DNA from: Palsa-504 sp963835775 | Lineage (GTDB): Bacteria; Actinomycetota; Actinomycetes; Streptosporangiales; Streptosporangiaceae | NCBI GenBank assembly: GCA_963835775.1 | Contig: CAWIHB010000024.1 | Coordinates: forward strand, 310,001-374,000 | DNA: 64,000 nt | Direction of reading: 5' to 3' | Shown: one piece after another, positions 55,995-64,000 of the stretch | How positions within the stretch are numbered: position 1 is the stretch's first letter | How the letters are laid out: each line of letters opens with the position of its first letter | Made by a program: the position numbers and the translations under genes | Notes under the pieces: generated by a model | The model's input: the letters and a program-made list of their open reading frames with translations, nothing else | Databases searched by the model: none | What the model was told of the DNA's origin: nothing

Positions 55995-55996
55995 CC

Positions 55997-58900
55997 GTGC
56001 CGCTCCCCATCCAGCGCTATCGGCGCCCTGTCCCTAGCGTGCGGGGCTGGCTTGCGCCGCTGATGCTGGCCGCCGCCCGGGGTCGGCGGCGCCCAGCCCG
56101 GTGGTTGCTGCCTGCGCTGGGCATGGCGCTGGCGGCGGCCTTCGCCGCGGGTGTGGCGGCCCAGTCCCAGGTCGCGGGCGACCAGAGCGCCCGAGTGGTG
56201 CTCGGCGGGGCGTCGCCGCTCGCCAGCCAGGTCCGCGTCACCTGGCCAGGACCAGTCAGCCCCACCGTGACGGACCAGGCGCAAGCCCTGCTGCGCGGGC
56301 TTGGCTTGGGGTCGCCGACCGAGGTGCTGCTGATGAACCCGGTGCGGCTCGACGGAGTGGTCGTGCGTCCGGCTGCGATAGCCCAGTTGGGCCGGTGGCT
56401 TCCCGGCCCGTTGCCCGGCCTGCTCGGGCCCTGCCGCCCGGAGCGCTGTCCGATGCTGCTCGTCGGCGGCGGCCGGGTCCCTTCGTCCCTGACCGCGATC
56501 GGCGTCCGCATCCAGGTCGTCGGCTCGTCGCCGCTGCGCTCGGCGGTCCCCCTCGAGTTCGCGCCGCCAAGCGCGGGCGCCGGGCCGGTGCTCGTGACCT
56601 GGGACGTCGCCGGACTGGACGCTCTGCCCGGGCTGAGCGGTCTGTACCGCACGCATAGCTGGCTGGCCCCGCTCACGATTACGCGGCTGCGGTGGTGGCA
56701 GCTGGCCGGCGTCGAGGACCGGCTGGCCAGCTCACAGGCTCGGCTGCTCGTTAGCGGCAGCCAGTTCAGTCTGAGCGCGCCGTTCACCACACTGGACGAG
56801 GCACGCGCCGAGGCGAGCGTGGCACCGCAGCGCCTGCTGCTCGCGGGCGGGGGCGCGATCACCGCGCTGGCCATGTTCCTCATCCTGGCTGGCGGTGGGC
56901 TTCGCCGCGATCAGCGGGCCGAGCTCGATCGCCTCCGCAATGCGGGCGCCCGCCCGCGTCAGTGTGTGCTGTTCGTCGCGGTGGAATCCGGGTGGCTGTG
57001 CGCCGCCGCGCTGAGCGTCGGCGCGGCCGTAGGGATCGGGGCCGCGGCGCTGCTGGCCTACGGCGAGGGGGAACCGGCTGGCGCGATCTTGATGCACAGC
57101 GTGATCACCCGTGCGGGTGTGATCACGCTAGGGACCGGGTGGCTGGCGGCGACCGTGCTGCTCGGCACGTTGGTATTGGTGCGTAGCGCCAGGCTGGCCG
57201 ACATGCTGGCGGTGGCGGCGGCCTCGGCCCTGGTGGCGGCGCTGGCCGCGGGCACCGGCAGCGATCAGGGGCTGGCGCTGCTGCTCGCGCCGCTGTGCTG
57301 CGCGGCCGCCGGGGTGCTCACGTTCCGCGCTGCGGGGGTCGTGCTCCGGGGGACGGAGCGCGTGGCCCGGGGTGGCCCGGTGCTCCCGCGCCTGGCGCTG
57401 GTCAACCTCGCGCGCTCCCCGGGCCTGCCCGCGTTGGCCATCGCGTTCATCGCCGTCGCCACTGGTCTGGGCGGCTTCGCCCTGGCCTACCGGTCGACGC
57501 TGATCCGCAGCGCAGCTGATCAGTCCGCTGACCAGGTCCCGCTCGACGTGCTCGTCTCGCCGGGGCCGGATTTCAGCACCCCGCTCGAGCTGGCTCCGCT
57601 TCAGCGCTGGCAGGCGCTCGCGTCCGGCGCCGTGCTGCCCGTCCGCCGGACCGAAGCGAACTACACCGTTGGCGGGGGGACCGTGACGGTTGCCGCGCTC
57701 GGCATTCCCGCCGACGGGCTGACCGGGATTCACGGCTGGCGGGAGAGCGACGGTTCAGCACCGCTGACCACGCTCGCCCGGCGCCTCGAGCCGACAGGCC
57801 CGGTCCGGGTGCCTGGACCGACGCTTCCGGCCGACGCGCAGTGGCTGTCGCTGCGAGCTTCCTCGCAGGGCTTTCCGGTCGAGGTGACCGCGGACCTGCG
57901 CGATCCCCAGGGAGCGATCCGGCAGGTCGCGCTCGGAACGGCCAATGCTGGCGCCGCGGTCCTGCGGGCCCCCGTGCCAAGCGGGCGGTGGGAGCTCGAG
58001 GCTCTGGAGCTCGACGAACCCACCGGACTCGCGATCACGAACGGCCATCAGAACGGCGAAAACCCGGCCGCGGCAACACAGTCCTCGGCGCGCGTTGCGC
58101 TTGGGCCGCTGATCGTACAGCAAGCCGGCGGACGATTGCGGCCCGTCCCGCTCGGTGCCTGGCGCGGGGTAGGCGCAGCGGCCACGACCGCGCCGGCGAC
58201 CAGCGGCGCCGTCGCGATGGTCGGCTTCTCCGCCACCGGAACACCTGGCGTGTTCCGGCCTGCGCAACCAACCGACACGCTCCCGGTTCCGGTGCTCGCC
58301 GATCCGAAGACTGCCGCGGCCGCAGGGCCCGACGGGCGTATCGCCCTGACGGTGGACGGTCTCCCGGTGATCGCGCGCGTCGTCGGGGTCCTCAGCCGCT
58401 TCCCGACGGTTGACTCCGACTCGGACGGCTTCGTCATCGGCGACGAGGCAACGCTTGCGGCGGCCCTGGACGCGCAGCTGCCGGGTCAAGGCCGAGCCGA
58501 CGAGCTGTGGATCAGCACCGGGCACCTCGCGCAGCTGCGCGCTGCGCTTGACAGCGGGACGCTCGCCCAGCTTGACTCCTCGTTCCGCATCGACCTCGAT
58601 CATCAGCTGGTCGACGCGCCGGTGGCCCGCGGCGTGTTCGGAACGCTGATCGCCACGACAGCGCTGTCCGTGCTGCTGGCGGTCGTCGGGTTGCTGACCG
58701 CGCTGCTCGGCGGAGCCCGCGATGAGCGGGCCTCCTGCGACCTCACCGAGCAAGGCGTCGGCCCGCGCGGGCTGCGGGCCGAGCTGCGAGTCCGGCTCGC
58801 GCTCGCGAGCGTGCTGGGGGTGATCGTCGGCTTGGGGATCGCCGTGCTGCTGACGCGGCTGGCGGTCGCCAGCGTCCGCGCCGCCGGGACGGTCGCCGAT

Positions 58901-59029
58901 CCCCGCCCGCCGGTGGTGACCGTAGTGCCGTGGGCGGAGCTGGCCGCCTGGGGCGTCGGCACGTTCGCGGTGCTCGCGCTCGCGGGCGCTCTGGCGACCC
59001 GGGCCCTAATCGGAAGCGTCGTTCGATGA
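55997..59029 (+). CDS. FtsX-like ABC transporter permease (large, MacB-type)
   Basis: A 1010-residue membrane protein. TM1 is WLLPALGMALAAAFAAGVA (~38-58), followed by a large extracytosolic domain (~60-275), a central group of helices (~278-500, e.g. LLAGGGAITALAMFLILAGG; ALAIAFIAVATGLGGFALAY), a second extracytosolic domain (~500-880), and C-terminal helices (LIATTALSVLLAVVGLLTAL; VLGVIVGLGIAVLLTRLAV; FAVLALAGALATRALI). Such FtsX/MacB permeases transmit ATPase motion to the periplasmic side for export or lipoprotein release. GTG 55997. The stop overlaps the following ATPase gene by ATGA. Confidence 0.88.
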   Translation: MPLPIQRYRRPVPSVRGWLAPLMLAAARGRRRPARWLLPALGMALAAAFAAGVAAQSQVAGDQSARVVLGGASPLASQVRVTWPGPVSPTVTDQAQALLRGLGLGSPTEVLLMNPVRLDGVVVRPAAIAQLGRWLPGPLPGLLGPCRPERCPMLLVGGGRVPSSLTAIGVRIQVVGSSPLRSAVPLEFAPPSAGAGPVLVTWDVAGLDALPGLSGLYRTHSWLAPLTITRLRWWQLAGVEDRLASSQARLLVSGSQFSLSAPFTTLDEARAEASVAPQRLLLAGGGAITALAMFLILAGGGLRRDQRAELDRLRNAGARPRQCVLFVAVESGWLCAAALSVGAAVGIGAAALLAYGEGEPAGAILMHSVITRAGVITLGTGWLAATVLLGTLVLVRSARLADMLAVAAASALVAALAAGTGSDQGLALLLAPLCCAAAGVLTFRAAGVVLRGTERVARGGPVLPRLALVNLARSPGLPALAIAFIAVATGLGGFALAYRSTLIRSAADQSADQVPLDVLVSPGPDFSTPLELAPLQRWQALASGAVLPVRRTEANYTVGGGTVTVAALGIPADGLTGIHGWRESDGSAPLTTLARRLEPTGPVRVPGPTLPADAQWLSLRASSQGFPVEVTADLRDPQGAIRQVALGTANAGAAVLRAPVPSGRWELEALELDEPTGLAITNGHQNGENPAAATQSSARVALGPLIVQQAGGRLRPVPLGAWRGVGAAATTAPATSGAVAMVGFSATGTPGVFRPAQPTDTLPVPVLADPKTAAAAGPDGRIALTVDGLPVIARVVGVLSRFPTVDSDSDGFVIGDEATLAAALDAQLPGQGRADELWISTGHLAQLRAALDSGTLAQLDSSFRIDLDHQLVDAPVARGVFGTLIATTALSVLLAVVGLLTALLGGARDERASCDLTEQGVGPRGLRAELRVRLALASVLGVIVGLGIAVLLTRLAVASVRAAGTVADPRPPVVTVVPWAELAAWGVGTFAVLALAGALATRALIGSVVR

Positions 59030-60582
59030 GCGAAGCAATCGTCGAACTGCGCGATGTGTTCTGCGTTCACCGCACGAATCAGGGGGACGCGGCGGCGCTG
59101 GCGGGGATGAATCTCGAGCTGGGCCGCGGCGAGGTGCTGTGCGTGCTCGGTCCGAGCGGTGCCGGGAAGAGCACTCTGCTGCGCGTAGCCGCCGGGATCC
59201 AGCAGCCGTCGGCCGGGATCGTCCGCGTGCTGGGCCGTGACATCGGCCGGATGCCGGCGCGCTCCCGGTCGCGGCTCCGTCACGAGCTGATGGGGTTTCT
59301 CCGGCAGCACACCAACACGGCGCTAAGTCCGGATCTCCGCATGCGTGACGCCGTGGCGTTGCCGCTCGCGCTGCGGGGGATGCCGAGGCGGGAGCGCCGC
59401 AAGAGAATCGATGAGCTGTTCGAGGCCGCGGCGCTGACGGACCGGGCTGACGCACGGCCCGCAGAGCTGTCCGGTGGCGAGCGCCAGCGGTTTGCGCTGT
59501 GCGCAGCCGTCGCCCACCGGCCGGCGCTGCTGTTCGCCGATGAGCCGACCGGCGAGCTCGATGACGCCAGCGCCGGCGCCATCCGCGCACTGATCGTCGA
59601 GCTCGTCCGCATTAACGGCACGAGCGTCATCCTGGTCACCCACGATCCGGCGACCGCAGAGCTCGCCGACCGCACCCTGCGGATTCGGGATGGGCGGATC
59701 ATCGGCGACCGACGTTGCGGAGAGGAAGCGCTCGTGATCGACAGCGGCTGGCTGAGGCTTCCCCTCGATCTGCTCGCTCAGGCCGGCATCGGGCGCCGCG
59801 CCCGCGTGCAGCCGGCCCCGGAGGGGGTGATCGTAACCCGGGCAGCCAGCGATTCCGGCCCGACCGCACCGGCAGCAGCCAAGGCTCCGCCGCAGCCGCC
59901 GCAGCCGCCGGAACGCTGGGCCCCAGTCCGGGTCGAGCTGTGCTCCGTGGCGCGCACCTACACCCGCGGGCTAACCCGGCGCGAGGTGCTCAGCGGGCTG
60001 ACATACGACTTCGCACCCGGCCAGATGACCGCCATCACGGGTCGCTCGGGGGCGGGGAAGACGACACTGCTGAAGCTCATGGCCGGGCTCGACCGCCCAA
60101 GTTCGGGCCAGGTAATGCTCGACGGGCTACCTCTAGATGACCACACTGGCGAGCAGCTCGCGAGCCTGCGCCGGCTGCGGATCGGATACCTCTCGCAGGA
60201 GCCCGCACCGGTCGAGTTCCTCAGCGCCGAGGAGAACATCATGCTTACCCTGCGGATACGCGGCTGGGACGCGGACGACGCCGCCGAGCGTACCGGCACG
60301 GCGCTGTCCCGGGCCGGACTCGCCGACCGGGCCCGCCAGCGTGTCCACCGGCTCTCGGCCGGGGAAGCCCAGCGCCTGGCGCTAGCCCGGGCGCTGGCCG
60401 GCGCGCGCGGGCTGCTGATCGTCGACGAGCCGACCTCTCGGCAGGACGAGACCAACGCCCGGGTCGTCGCGGCCCTGCTCGCGGCCGCCGCTCACCAGTA
60501 CGGCCAGACCGTGATCTGCGCCACGCACGACCCCACCGTGATCGGCCAGGCGGACCACGTCTTCGCCCTGGGCGGCCAGTAG
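59026..60582 (+). CDS. Double ATP-binding ABC protein (two LolD/MacB-like ATPase domains in one chain)
   Basis: A 518-residue protein with two complete nucleotide-binding domains. NBD1: Walker A LGPSGAGKSTLLRV (~45), signature LSGGERQRFAL, Walker B LLFADEPTGELDD, His VTHDP. NBD2: Walker A TGRSGAGKTTLLKL (~345), signature LSAGEAQRLALAR (Gly to Ala), Walker B LLIVDEPTSRQDE, His ATHDP. A Pro/Ala-rich linker (~270-305) separates them. ATG 59026 overlaps the permease stop. It probably pairs with the single large FtsX permease, replacing a homodimeric ATPase. Confidence 0.9.
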   Translation: MSEAIVELRDVFCVHRTNQGDAAALAGMNLELGRGEVLCVLGPSGAGKSTLLRVAAGIQQPSAGIVRVLGRDIGRMPARSRSRLRHELMGFLRQHTNTALSPDLRMRDAVALPLALRGMPRRERRKRIDELFEAAALTDRADARPAELSGGERQRFALCAAVAHRPALLFADEPTGELDDASAGAIRALIVELVRINGTSVILVTHDPATAELADRTLRIRDGRIIGDRRCGEEALVIDSGWLRLPLDLLAQAGIGRRARVQPAPEGVIVTRAASDSGPTAPAAAKAPPQPPQPPERWAPVRVELCSVARTYTRGLTRREVLSGLTYDFAPGQMTAITGRSGAGKTTLLKLMAGLDRPSSGQVMLDGLPLDDHTGEQLASLRRLRIGYLSQEPAPVEFLSAEENIMLTLRIRGWDADDAAERTGTALSRAGLADRARQRVHRLSAGEAQRLALARALAGARGLLIVDEPTSRQDETNARVVAALLAAAAHQYGQTVICATHDPTVIGQADHVFALGGQ

Positions 60583-60599
60583 TGATTCCTAGCAGCGAC

Positions 60600-60836
60600 T
60601 CACAGCGCCCGCCGCCGCCGCGGTAGCCAGCCCTGAACCTTCCACTTCGAGCCGGGGCGCCCGGGCAGAAACACCATGATCAGCAGGCCCACGACCGTCA
60701 GCAGCAGGCCCAGCGTCAGCCCGAGCCGCTCGCCGTAGCCCTTGCGCTCCGACAGCCACGCCGCGGCGGCCGCCGTGATGAGCCACGCGAACAGGAAGTA
60801 CAGCGCCTTGGGGCCGATTGTCCCGATGTCTATCAC
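60600..60836 (-). CDS. Small two-TM membrane protein after livF
   Basis: A 78-residue protein with two hydrophobic segments (ALYFLFAWLITAAAAAWL; LGLTLGLLLTVVGLLIMVFL) separated by a charged loop (SERKGYGERL) and a basic tail. GTG 60836 follows the livF stop by 13 bases on the same strand, so it is likely the last gene of the liv operon. It may be a membrane accessory of the transporter. I do not recognise a family. Confidence 0.72.
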   Translation of the reverse strand: MIDIGTIGPKALYFLFAWLITAAAAAWLSERKGYGERLGLTLGLLLTVVGLLIMVFLPGRPGSKWKVQGWLPRRRRAL

Positions 60837-60849
60837 TCTCCGTATTTAG

Positions 60850-61557
60850 TCATGTGCCCAGATACGCGTTCTGGACCCCCGGGTCGTTGCGCAGGCTGGC
60901 CGAGTCGTTGGCCAGGACAATCCGGCCGGTCTCGAGCACGTAGCCGCGGGAAGCGGCATCGAGCGCGTAATTGGCGTTCTGCTCGACCAGCAGGATGGCC
61001 ACTCCTGAGCTGTGGATCTCGCCGATGGTCTGATAGATCCGCTGCACCAGGTTAGGGGCGATTCCGAGCGACGGCTCGTCGAGCATCAGCAGCTTCGGCC
61101 GGGCCATCAGGGCACGCCCGATCGCGAGCATCTGCTGCTCGCCTCCGGACATGGTGCCGGCCTTCTGCCGGTTGCGCTCCTTGAGCTGGGGAAACAGGTC
61201 GTAGACCCGGTCGAAGTCTTCGGCCACCTCGGGACCGCGCCGGCGGTGGGCGCCCAGCTCCAGGTTCTCGCGCACGGTCATCCTCGGGAAACAGTGGCGG
61301 CCCTCGGGGGCGAGGGCGATCCCGCGGCTGACGATCTCGTGCGCGGGCACCTGCATGATCTGCTCCCCGGCGAACGTGATCGTCCCTCGGCTGGCCGGAG
61401 TGAGGCCCGAGATCGAACGCAGCGTGGTCGACTTCCCGGCCCCGTTCGAGCCGATCAGCGTCACCACCTCACCCGCGTCTACCGTCAGCGAGATCCCTTT
61501 CAGTGCCTCGATCGAGCCGTACCGGGTACGGATATCGCGGACCTCGAGCAGGGTCAT
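60850..61557 (-). CDS. livF: Branched-chain amino acid ABC transporter ATPase LivF
   Basis: A 235-residue ABC ATPase of the LivF class. Walker A IGSNGAGKSTTLRS, LALAPEGRHCFPRMTVRENL (the LivF-specific APEGR segment), signature MSGGEQQMLAIGRAL, Walker B LLMLDEPSLGIAP, H-loop-like LLVEQNANYAL. It energises uptake of branched-chain amino acids or related amides. ATG 61557 shares its A with the livG stop. Part of livH-livM-livG-livF. Confidence 0.94.
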   Translation of the reverse strand: MTLLEVRDIRTRYGSIEALKGISLTVDAGEVVTLIGSNGAGKSTTLRSISGLTPASRGTITFAGEQIMQVPAHEIVSRGIALAPEGRHCFPRMTVRENLELGAHRRRGPEVAEDFDRVYDLFPQLKERNRQKAGTMSGGEQQMLAIGRALMARPKLLMLDEPSLGIAPNLVQRIYQTIGEIHSSGVAILLVEQNANYALDAASRGYVLETGRIVLANDSASLRNDPGVQNAYLGT

Positions 61558-62375
61558 CAGTCCTGCTTTCCGAGATAGGCCTCGATCACCCGCGGGTCCG
61601 TACGGACCTCGGCCGGCTGTCCCTCGGCGATCTTCTTGCCGTGATCGAGCACCGTGACCCGCTCGGAGACGCCCATCACGACCTTCATATCGTGCTCGAT
61701 CAGCAGGATGGTCAGCCTCTTCTCGTCGCGCAGCCTGCGCATGAAGGCCGTCAGCGCCGCCGATTCGCGGGGGTTCATGCCAGCGGTCGGCTCGTCGAGC
61801 AGCAGGACGCTCGGCTCGGCCGCCAGCGCCCGCGCGAGTTCCACCCGCCGCTGGTCGCCGTAGGACAGCTGCGAGGCGACCCGGTCGAACACGGTCTGGG
61901 GCAGCCCGACGTAGGCCAGCAACTCGCGGGCCCGGGCCCGGGTGTCCCGCTCCTCGCGGCGGACCCAGGGCGGACGGAAGATCGATCCGAACAGTCCCGC
62001 CCGCATCCGGGCGTGATGTCCGATCATCACGTTCTCGACGGCCGTCATCGCCCCGAACAGGCGGATGTTCTGGAAGGTACGCGCGACACCGTACCCGGTG
62101 ATCACATCCGGCCGGGACCGCGTGATGTCCCGGGAGCCGAGAACAATCCTGCCCTGGGTAGGCCGGGACAGGCCGGTCAGCATGTTGAACAGGGTCGTCT
62201 TCCCGGCCCCGTTCGGCCCGATCAGCGAGACGATCGAGTTCTGCGGGAGTTCGACCGAGACGTCCTCGACGGCCACCAGCCCCCCGAACTCCTTCGTGAC
62301 GCGCTCCGCGCGCAGGACTGCGGCAGCGGACGGAGCGGCCGCAGCGGGCGGAGCGGGATCCCCGGCCGCGCTCAT
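61557..62375 (-). CDS. livG: Branched-chain amino acid ABC transporter ATPase LivG
   Basis: A 272-residue LivG-type ATPase: Walker A IGPNGAGKTTLFNML, the LivG-specific GVARTFQNIRLFGAMTAVEN, signature LSYGDQRRVELARALAAE, Walker B VLLLDEPTAGMNP and the switch His LIEHDMKVVMG. The first ~18 residues are Ala/Pro-rich and could be trimmed by an internal start. ATG 62375 overlaps the livM stop. Confidence 0.94.
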   Translation of the reverse strand: MSAAGDPAPPAAAAPSAAAVLRAERVTKEFGGLVAVEDVSVELPQNSIVSLIGPNGAGKTTLFNMLTGLSRPTQGRIVLGSRDITRSRPDVITGYGVARTFQNIRLFGAMTAVENVMIGHHARMRAGLFGSIFRPPWVRREERDTRARARELLAYVGLPQTVFDRVASQLSYGDQRRVELARALAAEPSVLLLDEPTAGMNPRESAALTAFMRRLRDEKRLTILLIEHDMKVVMGVSERVTVLDHGKKIAEGQPAEVRTDPRVIEAYLGKQD

Positions 62376-63589
62376 TCCGCGCCTTCGCCGGGCGGCAAGA
62401 TCACGGTGACCTCGCCGGCCGGCGCCTCCGCGAGCTGCGCGTCCTCCGCCGCGATCTGGGCCGTCATCTCGAGCCGGCGCCGCCGTTCGGGGATCAGGCC
62501 CTCCGGCCGCAGCAACATCATGATCACCAGCAGGAACCCGAAGATCCCGAACTCCACCTGGGTCAGCTGGAAGTGCAGCCCGAACTTGCTGGGCAGGTCG
62601 TTCAGCACGTCAGGAATCAGGTAGTTGTTGATGTAACCGAGGGTCAGCCCGCCGACGAGCGCCCCCCAGATCGAGCCGAGCCCGCCGATGATCACCATCG
62701 CGAGGATGAAAATCGAGAACCCGAACGCGAACTGGCTGGCGTTGACCTCGGTGTAGTAGGTACCGAAGAACGCGCCCGCCATGCCGCCGAACACGGCGCC
62801 GACCGAGTACGCGAGCAGCTTCGTTTTCACCAGCGGAATTCCCATCGACACCGCCGCGATCTCGTCCTCGCGCAACGCGACCCAGGCCCGGCCGAGCCGT
62901 GAGTCGCGCAGCCGCAGGTTGACGAACAGGACGAGGAGCAGGATGGCGAGGATCAGCCAGTACCACTGCCTCAGGTCCAGCAGGCTGAACGACCCGGTGC
63001 CCGGGAAGTACGGCGCGTCGACGGCGCTGATGCCGAGGTTGCCGGCGGTCAGCGTCATGCCGCCCCCGACGGGGACGCTCTGGCCGTTGACGGCAACCGT
63101 GGCGATGATCTCACCGAACGCGAGCGTGACGATCGCGATGTAGTCGCTGCGCAGGCGCAGCGTTGGCAGGCCGATCAGCATCCCCGCCACCGCGCAGATG
63201 GCCGCGGCGCCGATCAGGATCAGGATGAAGTTGAGGTGAATGCCCTGCAGCGTGCTGGCGACCGGCGAGACCAGCACGTGGACGCGCAATCTGAAGAAGA
63301 ACCCGGAACCGAACCACCCCAGCGAGTACGCGCCGAGCGCGTAGAAGGCGACATACCCCAGATCGAGCAGCCCGGCAAATCCCACCACGATGTTCAGGCC
63401 GAGCGACATCACCGCGTAGGTCACGGCGATGATCGTCCCGTTCATGAAGCCGCTGTCCGCCGGGAAGAAGAACGGCAGCACGATCCCGAGGGCGATGAGC
63501 GTTCCCACCAGCGCGCGATTCCACCACCGGGGCAGCCGCTGGGCCACCGCATCCCGTCGCGCCCGCAGCGCGTCAAGATATGCGCTCAC
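62372..63589 (-). CDS. livM: Branched-chain amino acid ABC permease LivM
   Basis: A 405-residue permease with about ten membrane helices: MNGTIIAVTYAVMSLGLNIV, VGFAGLLDLGYVAFYALGAY, LIGAAAICAVAGMLIGLPTL; LRSDYIAIVTLAFGEII is the conserved cytoplasmic LivM loop that contacts the ATPase. The C-terminal ~40 residues are cytosolic and charged. GTG 63589 overlaps the stop of a preceding 36-codon small ORF by GTGA. Confidence 0.93.
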   Translation of the reverse strand: MSAYLDALRARRDAVAQRLPRWWNRALVGTLIALGIVLPFFFPADSGFMNGTIIAVTYAVMSLGLNIVVGFAGLLDLGYVAFYALGAYSLGWFGSGFFFRLRVHVLVSPVASTLQGIHLNFILILIGAAAICAVAGMLIGLPTLRLRSDYIAIVTLAFGEIIATVAVNGQSVPVGGGMTLTAGNLGISAVDAPYFPGTGSFSLLDLRQWYWLILAILLLVLFVNLRLRDSRLGRAWVALREDEIAAVSMGIPLVKTKLLAYSVGAVFGGMAGAFFGTYYTEVNASQFAFGFSIFILAMVIIGGLGSIWGALVGGLTLGYINNYLIPDVLNDLPSKFGLHFQLTQVEFGIFGFLLVIMMLLRPEGLIPERRRRLEMTAQIAAEDAQLAEAPAGEVTVILPPGEGAE

Positions 63590-63696
63590 TGCTTGCCCCT
63601 GGCTCGCTTCCGGGGCGCCTTTAGGCGTCGCCTTCCCTCGTCGCTCCTCCGTCGCTCCTCAGTCCAGGCAACGCCGCGCCCCTTCCGCTCGCTCAT
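63586..63696 (-). CDS. 36-residue basic small protein between livH and livM
   Basis: ATG at 63696 overlaps the livH stop as ATGA (63696-63693). The frame runs 36 codons to TGA at 63588-63586, which overlaps the livM GTG as GTGA (63589-63586). Start and stop are thus both coupled to the flanking permease genes. The product is extremely basic (begins MSERKGRGVAW, contains EERRRSDEGRRR and KAPRKRARGKQ). Without this ORF, livH and livM would be 103 bases apart. It may be a real small protein or a coupling device that carries ribosomes from livH to livM. Confidence 0.55.
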   Translation of the reverse strand: MSERKGRGVAWTEERRRSDEGRRRLKAPRKRARGKQ

Positions 63697-64000
63697 CCGG
63701 CCTCCCTCGTCTCCTCACCGAGCAGCCCGCGCGGGCGCAGGACCATGATCACGATCAGGTACACGAACACGACCGCCTCGGTCCATTGCGGGCCCATCCG
63801 CGAATCGGCCAGTGCCTGGATGACGCCGATGATGAGGCCGCCGAGCACCGCGCCGCGGACGTTGCCGATGCCGCCCATGACCGCGGCCGTGAACGCGAAC
63901 AGGCCGGCCCTGAAGCCCTGGAAGTACCACACATTGGTCTCGTACAGCGCGTACACCAGGCCCGCCGCGCCGGCCAGCATGCCGCCGAGCAGGAACGTCA
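63693..64000 (-). CDS. livH: Branched-chain amino acid ABC permease LivH, C-terminal part (runs off the window)
   Basis: The frame is open to the right edge; the last ~102 codons are visible. TFLLGGMLAGAAGLVYALYE, GFRAGLFAFTAAVMGGIGN and VRGAVLGGLIIGVIQALADS are the closing helices and the conserved EAA-like cytoplasmic loop of LivH, ending VYLIVIMVLRPRGLLGEETR. The visible ATG near 63980 is internal. Its stop overlaps the 36-codon small ORF. Confidence 0.9.
   Translation of the reverse strand, partial: TFLLGGMLAGAAGLVYALYETNVWYFQGFRAGLFAFTAAVMGGIGNVRGAVLGGLIIGVIQALADSRMGPQWTEAVVFVYLIVIMVLRPRGLLGEETREAG

Noticed and set aside
1..64000. CRISPR arrays, tRNA/rRNA genes, transposases, phage genes, att sites
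   Set aside because: Looked for repeats with regular spacers, cloverleaf-like sequences and recombinase motifs; none seen. Direct repeats found are short tandem repeats without spacers.

Overview
The window is about 70% G+C, codon use is strongly GC3-biased, and starts are a mix of ATG, GTG and TTG with frequent ATGA/GTGA stop-start overlaps. WhiB1, DasR, a SigR-RsrA pair, a group-3 sigma factor with an RsbW-type kinase, nickel superoxide dismutase with SodX, PdtaS, GpgS-FolP2 and the PlsB-PlsC-WS/DGAT block together indicate a filamentous-type actinobacterium (Streptomyces/Streptosporangiales grade). The species cannot be named from sequence reading alone. I see no rRNA, tRNA, CRISPR, prophage or insertion sequence.

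Layout. 1-8990 is an accessory CoA-linked catabolic island: amidohydrolases, an acyl-CoA dehydrogenase, an unusual acyl-CoA synthetase, a PaaK-type ligase with a lidless PaaK-like partner, and a DUF35/thiolase-like pair. Its AT-rich promoters share the motif AGTTATATNAT, and the same motif recurs upstream of gpgS next to a thioesterase remnant. 9019-10919 is gpgS-folP2. 11384-16833 is a glycerolipid operon (WS/DGAT, HAD-PlsC, PlsB) in which plsB appears frameshifted near its start. 16971-25701 holds a UbiB-type kinase, a ThiF-like protein, a DUF1275 permease, a MoxR/VWA pair and three unrecognised proteins. 25760-26995 is a sedolisin that has lost its catalytic serine region.

27233-45586 is a core region whose order recalls the Rv3217c-Rv3228 region of M. 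tuberculosis (rsgA, aroA, SRAP protein, sigR/sigH with its anti-sigma factor, the 70-residue biotin carrier, pdtaS, whiB1, lipid kinase). Extra genes are interleaved: hisN, two HD-GYP-type membrane proteins, accC, a ThDP enzyme and dasR. 45595-46901 is a sigma factor/anti-sigma pair, 47194-48006 is sodN/sodX, then an APC permease and a CGNR regulator. 51097-52267 is a three-gene XRE operon with a self-operator-like promoter. It is followed by an MDR oxidoreductase, a PadR/DUF4097 operon, an FtsX permease with a double ATPase, and livF-livG-livM-sORF-livH running off the right edge.

The least explained features are: a 30-codon leader ORF ending inside an 11-bp hairpin before an HD-GYP gene; a 36-codon basic ORF coupled at both ends between livH and livM; a double operator over a leaderless XRE promoter; CRP-like sites upstream of whiB1 and the APC permease; the lidless PaaK partner; the shared AT-rich operator; and a hairpin/tandem-repeat array downstream of sodN. 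Coordinates and motifs were read by eye; no database search was run.
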